Shown here: positions 12,191 through 25,100 of the stretch, one piece after another | Position numbering within the stretch: position 1 is the stretch's first letter | How the letters are laid out: each line of letters begins with the position of its first letter | NCBI RefSeq assembly: GCF_910591885.1 | Contig: NC_063277.1 | Coordinates: 992,001 to 1,056,000 of the forward strand | Length of the DNA: 64,000 nt | Source of the DNA: Bombus terrestris | Lineage: Eukaryota; Arthropoda; Insecta; Hymenoptera; Apidae | Direction of reading: 5' to 3' | The notes under the pieces: generated by a model | Told to the model about the DNA's origin: nothing | What the model saw: only the letters and a program-made list of their open reading frames with translations | Databases searched by the model: none | Translations under genes and position numbers: made by a program

Positions 12191-13930
12191 AAAACTATTT
12201 CATTATTTTCATGGAACAACGCAACGGTTAATATTTGCTTCCGCGTTGACATGGTATTTTACGACGTTGAATCTTTAACCTTTATTTATGCCTCGCGTCG
12301 CGAAACCAACGTGCGAAACAGGTTGGCTCGCCAACCATGCCTTCCCCGGATCTATATTACCGAGATGATCTTCGCCGCAAAATTATTCCACCGAGTCCAG
12401 TCAGGTGCACAACGGTGATTACGTATCTCAGGCACGATGCTCGACCAATACCCATGCAATGCTGTAAGCGTGTTCTGTGCAACATCGTAAACACACAAAC
12501 ACACATATACGCGTATGCAGCTGCTTGTTAGGTTAATTTTATCATTCTACTTGTTGGATTTACATGTGCCGATTATTTTGATAATTACTGTAATTTTACA
12601 ATGTAATAATTAAAAGTAATCGTTTGGTTACATACGATGATTCAACAAACATTCCGAACACGTATAAAATTAGATTTCACTTCTGCGTTATTGCTTAATT
12701 TATCGCACTTTAATTAGTAAAGGACTTTCGGTGCAACTTTTTCAACGGTTCGTACGTTAGAGAATCACAGTTATTGTTATTGCCACATTGTTCTTACACA
12801 GATAGTAATAATTAAAACATATGAAAAACAAAATAGAAGTAAAAATCATATGTTATTCGCCTACCACAGAGTAAATTCGCAATCCCTATTTTAATAATTC
12901 CATGGGAAATAGCCAGAGGCACCAGACATCAATCTCGAGATAAAGAGCACGGGGGATGACAACGACTTTCGGAAGTGAGTGGATAAGTTAATCAAGGTTA
13001 TCCGGGTAACACGATCCCATAACGAGTCTAACGTGGTGCCAACGAATTTGTACCACGAAATGTCCAGAGACAAGTTATTCGGATACGTAGACTCTCTGAG
13101 CGAAATACACGCGTGCCCCCTTTCGCCTCGTAACAACTGTTCAGATGGAACATAAATACTGGAATATTTTAATTGATTGTCGGACAATGCATGCAAATCT
13201 GTCGGAAATGCTGCTGGGAATAGGTATTACGTTAATACGAAATATACGAACGGCCCGACGACGTTAAACCGATTTCCATAAATCGACCGATCGTGTCACA
13301 AACTAATTCGTTGGTTGACCACTTTATCGCGGCGCATCGTATGGCGGCAACGAGACGGAAAAATTTGCTTCATTATCGTGTCCGTATTCTGGACCCGTCC
13401 AACCGTGGCCCAATGCGTTTCCGCGAGATATCATTTTTAATAAATCTGGATAAAATACTTTGACTTGTTTCGACCAATTAAGCGAAAGTTGGCTAATTTA
13501 CTGTGAACATATTTTATCAACGTGTACGGAATAATAATTTGGCAGTTTGAAGCGTGAAATTGATTAGATTTGTTCATGGTATCGAATACATTATAAGCTT
13601 AATGAACTTACGAACTTAAGTTCCACGAGCAGCCAGCACGTTAGAATGTTTACAGCGGAAGTTTGCAAGTTCTAAAATATAGGACAATGGTGAACGCGGT
13701 AATCCAAACACGCTAACATGTACAACGATCCATGAAGTTAGTTTGATGAAGTTCGTCAGATCGCTGACATCATCGACGCGCAACACTGTCTTGTTATCAT
13801 TACAACTTTAGTCCAGAAACGACACTACTACTTTTCTCAAGTGTTTCTAACACCGTGGAATAATGATAGACACAAAATGACTTTTAAATACTAAATATTC
13901 TAATCACAATACATATGTATTAAAGGATAG

Positions 13931-13989
13931 AATATATATATTATAGAATATATCTTGTAATATATATATATAGATTATATATATATATG
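13931..13989. repeat. TA-rich simple repeat
   Basis: About 59 bases consist of several imperfect (AT)n runs broken by short interruptions such as AGA and CTTG. It could form cruciform-like structure, but is best read as microsatellite expansion. Confidence 0.85.
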
Positions 13990-14214
13990 CAATTAGTGAT
14001 AATTTTCTATAATTTGAACAGTGTTAAGATCAGGGAAAATATATCGATCGATTTCGCAGAAATCGACTCAAGTTCCTAAGACGACCCCGTCTTACTTCAA
14101 TAACGAAGCAAGTTTCGGCGTTGACAGTGCTGCGTTTTCACGCTTCAGCCTCTCTAATAGATATATGCATAACGGTGAGACCGCAAATGCTTCAATTATG
14201 AAACAATGAAATAG

Positions 14215-15165
14215 TTAGAGCCCCCAGCTTCGAGGTCTGCCCCTACCCCTTTGCTCCAGTCCTCTTGGAGCTTCACGACGCGCTGGTGCCAACTGACGCC
14301 AACTTCTCGCGCTAACTTGCTACTGTTGTTTCGTCGAGTTAACCAGCTAACTTCGTAGCAATCTACCTTGCTCTCCCTTTTCTCTTGCTCTACCCTTCCG
14401 TTGTATCCTCTTCCCTTTGGACCATGCTGCTAGTAGCGTCTGCGTCATCTTTCACGCCGCTACGTCTGCGGTTAAACGTGTGAATCTTTGGCCTCTGTTC
14501 GAGGGGCCAAAATCTCCTTCTGACTTATAAACTACAAACGGTCCCATCATGTGTGAAAGATTCGAGAGACCGTGACCTCCAGCATAAATTCCGCTTGCCG
14601 ATCTTTGATATTATGTGTATTACATCGAGTCTTGGATATATTCTTCTATCAAAGCGTTGTACTCTTATGTATTCTTTAACGTATTTACGGACATTTCGAT
14701 AATTTAAATATTTCTACAGGATATTTTTAAATAATTTACAGTAATTACAAATTATTTAGAGTACGCGTGAAATAAGTTATCGTTAAAGACTGTTACGCAT
14801 CTTCGATAGCGACCAGATATCACAGCTATCGTATGATGGAGACCTGGTACCAGGATGGACTCTCGATGTTTTATCTCTGACAAAGAGAAACAGAGATCGA
14901 TAGAGCGAAATGGAGAGATCAAGGAAGAGAGAGGGAAAGAGGGAGAGAGAGAGAAACGCATAATAACGTCAAATGGGTATGGTTCCAGCGATAATCTACG
15001 AAGCACAATCCGCCCATATATTATAGCAGAGATAAGATTCCCCCATGTGATGCATGGTGCGTTGCTTGCAAACGCCCCCTTTTCGATGGTAAATACCTTT
15101 TACTCCTCGTTGACGTTGTTCTCGGCTCGACGGCCAGCCAGATAGCGTTAAAAAATCATTTATCT
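14215..15165. other. GC-richer patch with pyrimidine and purine tracts, no gene
   Basis: Bases 14215-14540 are GC- and pyrimidine-richer than their flanks. Around 14880-14956 there is a purine-rich GA tract. Two opposing frames (14855-15145 plus and 14752-15006 minus) cross this tract; the encoded Lys/Arg/Glu runs follow from the repeat. No known domain is visible. It could be regulatory or untranslated sequence. Confidence 0.45.
14880..14956. repeat. GA-rich imperfect repeat
   Basis: About 77 bases of mostly G and A on the plus strand end in a near-perfect (GA)n run at 14941-14954. Tracts of this kind can bind GAGA-type factors in insects, but nothing else nearby supports a regulatory call. 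Confidence 0.7.
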
Positions 15166-16416
15166 CTCGTTATTATGTTAGTTCCCAGCGTTTCTTTTTT
15201 CACAAATCCTATTTTTTAGAGAAATAGAAAAGGACAAAATTTTAATATTATTTGCACATGGTACATGGGTATTCTGTTTATCTTTGCATATTACGCGCGT
15301 TCTTTGTCTTCGTATCTTTTAATTTCCTATAAATGCATATACATACATCCACAGTGTAGTCAGGAATAATTTTTTTATCGTGCGAAGCTCTAAACCAGAA
15401 TGCAATGCATGAGCGTAAGACATTAATCGATATCCCTTCTCGATGGGTTAATTTACGACATCGGTATATCTTGACCCGTATTACACCAAGGAAGCTACCC
15501 TTTCTGCCACATCTGCCGCAGGTACTCACAGCTCTACGGTAAAACGTAACCGAAGATCCGGCGATTCGATTTCGTCAGGGTAATTCATTTTTATCATTAC
15601 GGGGCCGTGTGCGTAATTCGTTCGACCCTTGCGAGTCAAGTGATATATTTCGGCGAAGGGGCTGGCCGAAACCAGACACCAAAGATTCGTCTTCCGGAAG
15701 GCGTCCAATTTTACGGCTAATTTAAGTCGTAAGAGACTACTTGTTTTCCCCTTTTTATGTCTTATGAACTCAGCGTTTCGTTTTTGGCTTACCTACGCTC
15801 GTTCGTGAATCGTTCATATACAGATAAAGATTCATTAAATATTCATTACTAAAGAGGCTTATGCACGATTAGTTACATGTCAGTGCTGAAAAATATTAAC
15901 GATGTTAACGATTGTGTGTGATCTCAAAAAGGTACCAAAGCGAATTCAAAATATAATCGTTCAACTAAATTAATCAATATTATCCATTTAAACTCGATAT
16001 TGTATGTATATACGTTATTCGAGATCCAGGGGTCAGCAACACTTGTTAAATCAAATATTATAACCAATCACTTTTACTGAAATTAATTGTGTTACGTGAA
16101 ATGTTTATATAGAACTTAGTATCGACATACAAAGCCAATGTTTAAATAATCTAAATAACGTACATATATTTACGAATATAAGTCAGATTGTATACCGAGT
16201 TAATAAATTATAAATACAAAATATATACGTGTACTGAAATTAATAAATCTAATGACAAGACAATCAATAATTCGAATTTATATTAAACAAATAAGCGAAT
16301 TTTATTAAAATATTACGTAGACTGATAAAATTCAACTGATCGATCGAATTAGTTCAAAGATGTCTAATCGATGGTTATAAAGATGGTTATAAGGAACGAG
16401 GATAAAGAATTTTTTA

Positions 16417-16456
16417 AACGTTAAAGCGATCGCGTTTAAACGTTAAACGTTTAAAA
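16417..16456. repeat. Imperfect palindrome around GCGATCGC
   Basis: The palindromic core GCGATCGC is flanked by AACGTTAAA on the left and its near-complement TTTAAACGTT on the right, with one unpaired base. A further AAACGTTTAAA palindrome overlaps the right edge. It could extrude as a short cruciform or serve as a dyad-symmetric binding site. Function is unknown. Confidence 0.5.
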
Positions 16457-19400
16457 ATACGAACGATTGAAAGAGCGGAGGGACATCGCGCGAGTAAAGG
16501 AACACGATCTCCCATATCCATCTTGTAATCCGCGTTACTAAAAATGTACCGTTTACGCAAAATAGCAATAAAGATGCTTGACAAGCTTCGTTCATTTAGC
16601 TTTAATATCGGGCGGGTCAGCGTGCAGCTACGAACGTGCAATTTTCTCGTAGAAGGGACACGGATTTGTGCTACGGAAAGTATACTACTAGCCGTTGTAT
16701 AATTTAACCAACAGCCGAGCATGCCCCAATTACAGAAGTATGCCTTCCGTTTCGGGCATGCATTACACGTAGCCGAGCTTACACAAGAGCAGACGCAATA
16801 CACCCGCACATATTCGGTCCGACTATCGACCATTTAGCTAGCCAAAGCTCGTAGAACTCAACTCCATTCATTCCGGCCTTTTCTGTCGCAGTAATAACCT
16901 TCGCCGTGTTATCGGGCTATCGGAAAGGCAATAATTTTTCCATTCTTCCGGCGCCGCATCTCGAATCGAGGGGTGCAACGTAGACGACGACACTAGCGTA
17001 CCGCACCGGTGGTTCGTTGCATGGCCACGTTAGGGCAGCCCTCGAATGTTAACGGAAGAAGCAAGATATACGAGCAGGGCGGCATAGCAGACACGTGCCC
17101 GACTGCTCCGCGAAAATGTAAATTGAAACGATCATCTGCGTGCGGGCAGCGCCACTCATAATTCTCCCTGGACATCTTCATCCGCACTGATCGTGTATTC
17201 CTTGGTAATTATGTCAGTTTCACCAAAGGTTTGATAGAAGGTTCGGTCGATAGTAAAGGGTGGCTTACGATCGATACCACTTACGAATAGAAATGATTTA
17301 TTTTACGGAACGAACAGCCTATGTTCCTTTCCTAATCGTAATTATCGCTTACACGAACTTCGATGCAAACGCGCGGCCACCAATGATAAATCTTCGTAAC
17401 AAGATCCCCTGCCTGTCCGACTGACCATCGTTTGCATCATGGCCAACACTCGTTCCTCGAGCTCTATAGCTTTCGGTACCACCATCCTGCGCAAACTTTG
17501 CTGCACGAAAATCGATATAATCGAAACGAATATAATTTAGCGATAAGTTACATCAATGTCCATTATCAACTGCATGAAAAAAAAAGAATATAAATTACTT
17601 ATATCAAATATTCAGAGATGTATAATATTATCGTATGCAAGTTCTAATTTTTAATTATGTTACTTCGTTATTTCTGCCTTCCTAGTCCACATTCTTCGCT
17701 TTTTCTCTTTGTTATAAAGATATAAAATACAAAGTTGAAAATAAACGTTTGGATTTAAAGTATGAGATACGTACTTTATATGAAATACATATGAAGATCG
17801 TGGAAGGAAAGGTCACTCGTGACGTCATTTGCAATTAAAAAAGTGACCTATTTAGTAACCAGGTTATTTTTGACATGGCACACTACTATATTACAGTTAT
17901 CGATTAGCTAGATATTAAGAACCTTCGTACAAATGGTTAAATCAATATGTACTATCCAGTTGTCCTTCGTTTCGTCTTCTACTGTCAACTTCTAATCAAA
18001 CACGAAGAAAATCAATATTTTCACGAGAAACGTGTTTGCAAATTTATATATGTATATTTTTCCGGGCGTATTTGAACAATGCAAAATAGAGTGATCGAAT
18101 GTATCTAAAAATAAACAACAATACAATTGGCATTCGCTGATATAATTGATTCTAAACATAGAGAAACATAGAGAACTATCACGAATTTCATGTATTATGC
18201 ATCGTTTCACGTTTCTAACGTGTGTATAGCTTTAACTTTTTCTCTGGAATTTTCACCAACGCACGATTCACAATTTGAATTAATAAAAATTATAATTCTG
18301 AATACAACATATATTCGGACCTGCGGAATTACATGAGAAATTTTTGAAACGAAATTATTCGATGTAAAATTATTGGAGTTATAGCAATATTTTTTGCAGA
18401 AGATATCAATTACCAATTTATATTTTTACCACATACAGTTTTAATTCTCGCAGTGTAGCCGATCTAGATGCATTTCACTTTTTTATTTTCATTTTTATTT
18501 CATTGGAATCAAAGTTTTGTTTAAATTTACGGAAAAGGCGTACATAGCATCGCTCGATCCAATCATGATTGCGGTATCATCGAATAAATATTTTAACTAT
18601 ATTATTGAAAAGTCCAACTAGTTCGGCCTGTTAAACAAAACAAACTCGAACGCAGCCTCTTAAACGACGAATGAGTAACTCATAGAGGCGGTAGGTTATC
18701 CGAGGTGAAATCAAGAGTCGCAAGCCCGAAAAGCGTCTGCCTTTGTACCGAAACCTGAACTCGTTCAACGGCATTCGATTCTGGCGGTCCTCACGACGCA
18801 TTTGGCAATGCTCGAGACTATAAAGGCTGGCGTCGACCGCGAATATCTGGCATTCTGCTGGAAAATTAGTCCTCGGATATACAATAAACGAGCCGAGCGC
18901 GTTTCTTTTCAACGGACATTCGGATGGCGCTCGTAAATTCTGGGTTTCGTTTCAGAGAGACTGGGTACAACGGGTGGAACCCCGTTCGCTTTCTTTTCTC
19001 TTCGTCTTCCAGCCCTGCACTCTCTTCTTAGCCAACTATACTCTCTTCTTAGCCTCGCTGGACCCTTCTTAAGGTTTTTCTCCAGCCACTGGCCAGTAAA
19101 ACTCAACGGAAATAGATTCCGGAATGAGAACGGGGGGATAAATGCAAGACGAGATGCAGGAAGGAAACGAACCAACCAACGAAATGCTAAGGCAACTTGG
19201 ATCGGTTCAGATATTTCTGCTCGGCACAGAGCGTACTACTTGTTGAGAAACCGATTCAACAGACCACGCGCCGCGCCGCGCCGCCTCGCCAATATTATAT
19301 AGAATATAAGAATTTCCACGATTTCCCCCTCCCCCTGCCCACTAAGGCTTGGTTTAGAGATCTGCCGTTTGTTCATTGTGACTTGGGATGGTATGCGTCT

Positions 19401-20954
19401 GGATTAAGACTATTGACTTTCGTCGTTTCGAATATATATCGATCCAGCGAGCTTTTGTGTACGTTCGATCGAACTTTGAAGCTGAATGGCATCGAATCGG
19501 TTCGGATGGTACGGTTGGACAGATTCGTTGTGAGGTCAATGAAGGACGAGATGAATGCCGCATGAATTGTTGGATGGTAAAATGAAGTTACTTTATGGGA
19601 AGTGATTGAGGCAGGGTTCGAAGAGTTTAGTTTGCGAGATTCGTGTAACATTTGAATTATCGTATTGCAACGAAATGCACTGTAGTCTTGTATTTTAGAT
19701 CACTTCTCAACGAATATACATATTTCCAGAGCGGACGGATGTTTTTATAAGGGAGAGAAGAAGCACGCACCTTAGTTTGACTTCGTAATTCGAAATTAAT
19801 TAATTTATTTATACGTTCAAGATTGATGACCATTCAACATCATGCAAATTACACAATTGAACCGAGATAACACCCCAATGTTAATACAATACTACGACGC
19901 TTGCACGTTGATGCATGCAAGTGTCAAGACGAAGATAGTACTTTGACCGATATTTAGCGTAGCGTGCGCACCAACGCTATCTAACTATTTCTATCGCACA
20001 TTTATGTAGAAGACCAGTATTGAAACGATAGCGAGTCACGTAAGGAGGAAGCTTTTTTGATCACAAAGTTTAACGAGTTGAAAGTTTATTGAATCGAATT
20101 GATCGATTCCCGTTGAACGGGATCATTGACTGTGCCAGTCGAAACCCAACTAAATAGATAGAGGCATTATTTAGTTAAAGCGTCACTGACGAAGGGACAG
20201 TCTAAGTTTTACTAGATGTATAAAAGCTCGCCTCCTTGAATTCCATATCCTTCGAAGCAAAATTATACAAAATATTTTATCCGCATAAAGGGTAACGAAT
20301 AACGAGTTAATTTCCAACCGATTTCCATACAGTTATACCAAATTAATTTACGGAGAAATCAGAAAACATGTAATCCATTGTATCAACGCGCGCGCGTGGT
20401 CGCAGATACGCACGTGACAGACTAGGTTCATAAAGAACGCGAGTAATTACCTCAACATGCCGCTACTCTATCGTGCTCCAAGTGCATTTCGTAGGACAAA
20501 TATTCAATTAGCATAATTTAAACAAGTGTACGCGCCTCGCGAACGCTAACTAGAACACGCGCGATAGCAACCGCGTTGTAATTTTCCTGCTGGTCTCGAT
20601 AATTTGCCGCGTGATATATCGCAAGTTATTTCATTGAATTTAAGGGGGACCAAGTGCTGCGGACACGGTCCAACAAACTATTCGTTCAGACAGCAATTCC
20701 ACGAGCATCGTCGATATTACGTACCGCCAGTTTCCCCACCAACAGGCCACGCCATTTGCAATTCATATCGTGTCTCATGCATGCACGATGGAGTGACTAC
20801 TGTGACCGCGCCATGTCATCGTCCATGTTCCATATAAGTGGTCACGGTGTATCTACATACGGGGTGTCCTAACCTTAAACGGCCTATCTAATTATCTTCT
20901 TTTAATTACAACGACAGGAAAAATATTTTCTCATTGTTGTTACTTAAATAATTA

Positions 20955-20969
20955 TTTTTTTTTTTTTTT
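20955..20969 (+). repeat. T15 homopolymer
   Basis: Fifteen consecutive T lie about 90 bp downstream of a GGGGTGTCC motif. On the minus strand this is an A15 run, but no retrotransposon body is visible next to it. Confidence 0.85.
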
Positions 20970-21676
20970 AAATACAAGGAATTTATTTTTCAATTATACA
21001 ATCGAACATTACGATTCATCTGTTTGTTTCGATAATAGTATTTTATAGAATGTTGTTCACAGAATTACAGGTATTAATTGAAACTTTGATGTCGATATTT
21101 CATTCGAATAACTATCAAACATTTTTCTTTTATCTGTCCTCAAATAAACGTGAAATAGACGCCATTAATTTTTGTATCAGTATTTTCTGTGTACAACCGC
21201 GTGTGAAAGAAACTTCTTTGTTAAAGAAATGCTTCAGTGAGCCTACGTAGAAATCTTGTCCAGCCGTTGTCCCGGCGACCAGAGCTGCTGCCTGCCACGC
21301 TACTTCCACTTTGACCCACTTTCGTCCAAGCCAATGGAAACAACTGACGCGCGGGATCACGATGACGAAAATGGGAACAACGGGAACACAGATTTTCGTG
21401 TAGATCGTTGCGGACCAGCCGTGGCATGGTGGAAACCAGTTTAACTCGCCGAACTAGAGGGAAAATATTTGTCGCTACTGCCATGGAGTTGGGGTGTTTT
21501 ACGCCTCAGTTCAAGTGATTCAAATTTTCAAACACGATAATATACGCGGCGAAATTTTCGAAAAACTTATCGACACTTCGTTGGGATAGAGACCGCAACA
21601 GGAGGAATTTACCCTCTTCAGTGTAAATTTATTATTTTAAGAATGCACCGATCCCATTACACTTTCAACGATAGTA

Positions 21677-22197
21677 TTAGGTTGCCCGAAAAGTTTTTTT
21701 TCATTTTATAAGGAAATGTTGAGGTTGTTAGATGTATAAAGAGAGAAAACGCGTGGATAAAATGTGAGGTAGAAAATATATATTTATTTAATAGAGAAAT
21801 GTAATAATAAGTAGGAATACAATTTGAGCTGGTCCAGATCCGCACCCTAGCAGTGTTACCTTATAACTGAAAAACCCCGAAGCCAACGTCGGCTGTCTCT
21901 TGTTTATGGTCTGCCTTCGTGCCAGTCTTTTGTCTATATGCTGTCGATGGCTTCAGCGCTTGAGAATACTAAAAAGATCAGATGCAGAGTTTTCGTAGAT
22001 GTGGTGACCACTTCAACAGGAAATAATAGACGCACAATGTCTTTTGTTTTATATTAGTTTATTGAATTATGCACGAATATAATAATAGAAATAGAACGAA
22101 ATGGATCATACCTAATTCAATAAAATAATATAAAACAGAAATTATTGTCCATCTATTATCACCTTATGAAACGGAAGAAACTTTTCGGACAACCTAA
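21677..22197. mobile_element. Mariner-type MITE, long copy
   Basis: The element begins TTAGGTTGCCCGAAAAG after a TA dinucleotide and ends CTTTTCGGACAACCTAA before TA, so it has inverted termini and the TA target duplication expected of Tc1/mariner elements. Its length is about 521 bp, against about 1.3 kb for an autonomous mariner, and no transposase frame is left. The last 100 bp closely match the right end of the element at 58730-58947, which shows they are one family. The interior contains a fold-back at 22022-22160. It is non-autonomous and would have depended on a transposase supplied from elsewhere. Confidence 0.88.
22022..22160. repeat. Fold-back hairpin inside the mariner MITE
   Basis: The left arm (22022-22078) and the reverse complement of the right arm (22101-22160) align without gaps over about 56 bases at roughly 80% identity by eye, separated by a loop of about 22 bases. 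The shared core reads GTTTTATATTA.TTTATTGAA. It looks like two head-to-head copies of the same mariner end. If transcribed it would fold into a long hairpin, a possible source of small RNA; no expression can be seen from sequence. Confidence 0.75.
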
Positions 22198-25100
22198 TAT
22201 ATAAAAGCTTTGACAAACAAACAAACAGATACGCATTTTGTATATTGAGCAACTTATCGATATTTTAACAATATTATCGATATATCGAATTTACAATAGT
22301 ATTTCGATATCGTGGATATTTAATAGTAACGTTATCGACAGTAGCGCTTTTAGCTCGAAGTTTATTCTCAGTCATATAAAATAATCTTGAAACGATATCT
22401 TGGAACAAAAGAAATTAACGCGTTCGATCGAACATCGGATGGAATCGAGCAGGCTGTCAGGCTGGAATTTTATTCTACGCACAATTCGACCGAGATTCGC
22501 GGCTAGAGCTTCTACGTGTTACACCCTTCCTAACGGGGCTTTGTTCGACCGTCGAAAAAAAAGGAAGAAAAAAGAATCGATGGGCCGACGTATTAAAAAG
22601 TCGTGCCTATTGATAGCTCGTTGTAAAAGCGGCCCAGTTGAAAGCGGATACCGGCAGCTACAAAAGCCTGAACCACTCTCATCCAGTGGCGCATTCAAAA
22701 TCACGCGAGAAAAATCTTTATGCGGCCGATGATAAAGTAAATGTCGAAAAATATCGTTCCTCGCGCCATAGATGAAATATCATCGCGATGGAAAGGGAAC
22801 AGAGACACGCGATAGAATAAAGCGAGAGCAAATTCACCCTATAAACTCTGTTCACGCGATGCGGAAGCGCTCGCATTAAATATCTCACGATTCGCTCGAT
22901 AAATTATAGAAGGCAGGGAATTGTGTATCGCGTAGTTCGTACTCGTTTAATATTCTCCGTGTTTATAGATTCCTGTGAAAAGGAACGATATGTAACTTTA
23001 AATTTCCTTAGCACCTACTCATAAAAACTCAAGGTCTAACGATAAGCAATCTGTCCCGTACCTACTGCCGAACAATTTCCTATCTTATTCGGATTTGTTT
23101 AATTCGTCTAGAAATTCGTTTTCAAAACATTCAAAATTACTTTTACTGCCCGCGTAAAAAATCTTGTCGCAGCTTTGCTCCATTCTCCGTATACATATTT
23201 CTAAAAAAATCACTCACTCTCTTCCCCTATAATACGAAGCACTTTGATCACAATTCGCATTCTTTCCACCGCATTTACAACAGTGAAAGGACACCTCGAA
23301 GGAGATAATTAGGCGACACGAGAGCGCGTCAAAGTGGAGGAGTGGGTTACAGAGTTGTTTAGCAATGGAATCACGAAGTACAAACAATTTGGTTAACGAG
23401 TACCGGCTATTAGGGCCAATTCGAAGTCAATTCTTGGGATAGCTGCCCTTCGTACGCGAAATTGTTCGTGCGTTGCGTGTAACCCGCTCTGAGCTGCGTG
23501 TCACGTGCGAACCGCCTCTATTCATGCGTGTGCACTTCCCTCTGTGCACGCTTCGATGGAAATGCATTTCTTTTCTTCCGAGTTATGTAGCGACCACCCG
23601 CGTTTTGTTAACAAGCGTCGCGTTTCATGACCATGAGAAACTGATCGTTCAAACAATATAAAGAGCAGTGCATTAATACTTCAATTTCTGTAGAGGGCTA
23701 GGCAAGAATATGCGAATAGTAGATATATCGAAAGTATGCTATAGTAATAGAACTTTTAGCTCTTTAGCTTTAGCTAAACTTTAACTTTTTACTAACTCTA
23801 TCCTGTCGACACGAAAATTCTCAAGAACGAAATATTAATTAAAAAATTATGTCACGAATCACGGTTTTATCGCTCCACTCAGATCGCATCCAATATACAT
23901 GACTAACGTTCAATTATAGAATTATACAATGAAAAAGCCGGGACTTTATACGACTAGGAAAGCGCGAGAAAAGGGACAATACAAAGTCGATAGCGACAGG
24001 AGAAGGGAGACAGAAAGGGAGCATCGGAAAGGGTGGTTAGTACTTACACGTGTGCAAGAACACACTGATGGCCTCGATCGGTAGCGTGTACGTCTTCTAT
24101 AGCTTGTTGCGGATTATGTAGCCTCGCGTTGGAACATGTGTTCGTTATATCGCTTCGACAGAGTTAACAACTCTTGGCTAAGGCTTCCTTTACCCCTCTT
24201 CTCTACCTGAGAGGCTGTCTACGTTCACCTATACGGAACCAGTACCTGAGCGTAGTTCCTTGTGTTAGTGGATCGTAAATATTTCACGTTGATGTGACGT
24301 GAATTAAGCGGCTTAAGTGGATTAAGGGATAGATATCTGCTATTGGTGGTTGTATTCTTAACCGCTCCGTTACGTGTGTCCTCTCGGTGTTATACGATGC
24401 GAATCGATGTTGAGGATACGCATCAAGGTTTAATCATGATAGATGTGTACCGTCTGACGCATTTTGCAAAATATCTTTTCAGTTTTAACGGGATATTTTC
24501 CCTCTTGCATAAAGTAGTCCTCATGTTCACAAACTATTATGATTTTTAACAGCTTCTATTCGAAATAATCTTTAGGTGAATCTATATAAAAAATATATCT
24601 AACGCTAAGAATACACAAGAAGATAAATTGAAAGTATAACATTTTTCACGTAAGTCTTTGTCGAACGTGATACATGTTAATGCATTATTGTTTGCCGTGA
24701 TGACATAGTTTTTTTGAATAACTAAACGTTCCCATTTCCAGTTCAAGAATAATATCCATATACATACATACGGTCGTCATATGTTACCATATCGATTCGG
24801 ATTTCTGTGGACTGATAATTCACGTCAATCGTACTCAACGATACGAACAATAAGAGGGAAATTATAATGGTGTTCATAGTCATACATAAATACATAAAAG
24901 AGATATGTTTATCTATATCTCCAGAAACAAATGTTTTATATATAGGGTAGCTCTCACAATTAGGTCAAGCCACAGTTCTAAAATAATAATGAAAACCGCG
25001 TAGAAGAATAATTATAAAATCCCATACAAATTTAGTAAGCTGATTAACAAACTTTTATCCACAGTTACACATTCTCATTTATTTGTAGCCTTCGCGAATT

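Larger units (their letters stand above)
11181..14214. other. Unassigned AT-rich stretch
   Basis: No gene is recognised. The DNA is mostly AT-rich, with TA-rich simple tracts at 12159-12190 and 13931-13989. The 101-codon minus-strand frame at 12891-13196 has no recognisable domain. Confidence 0.55.
15166..21676. other. Unassigned non-coding stretch
   Basis: No gene is recognised. GC-richer islands lie at about 16590-17180, 18630-19350 and 20370-20850, each with overlapping short open frames on both strands. The 139-codon minus frame at 16414-16833 and the 122-codon plus frame at 19197-19565 show no family signature. The stretch also holds an imperfect palindrome (16417-16456) and a T15 run (20955-20969). 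Confidence 0.5.
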
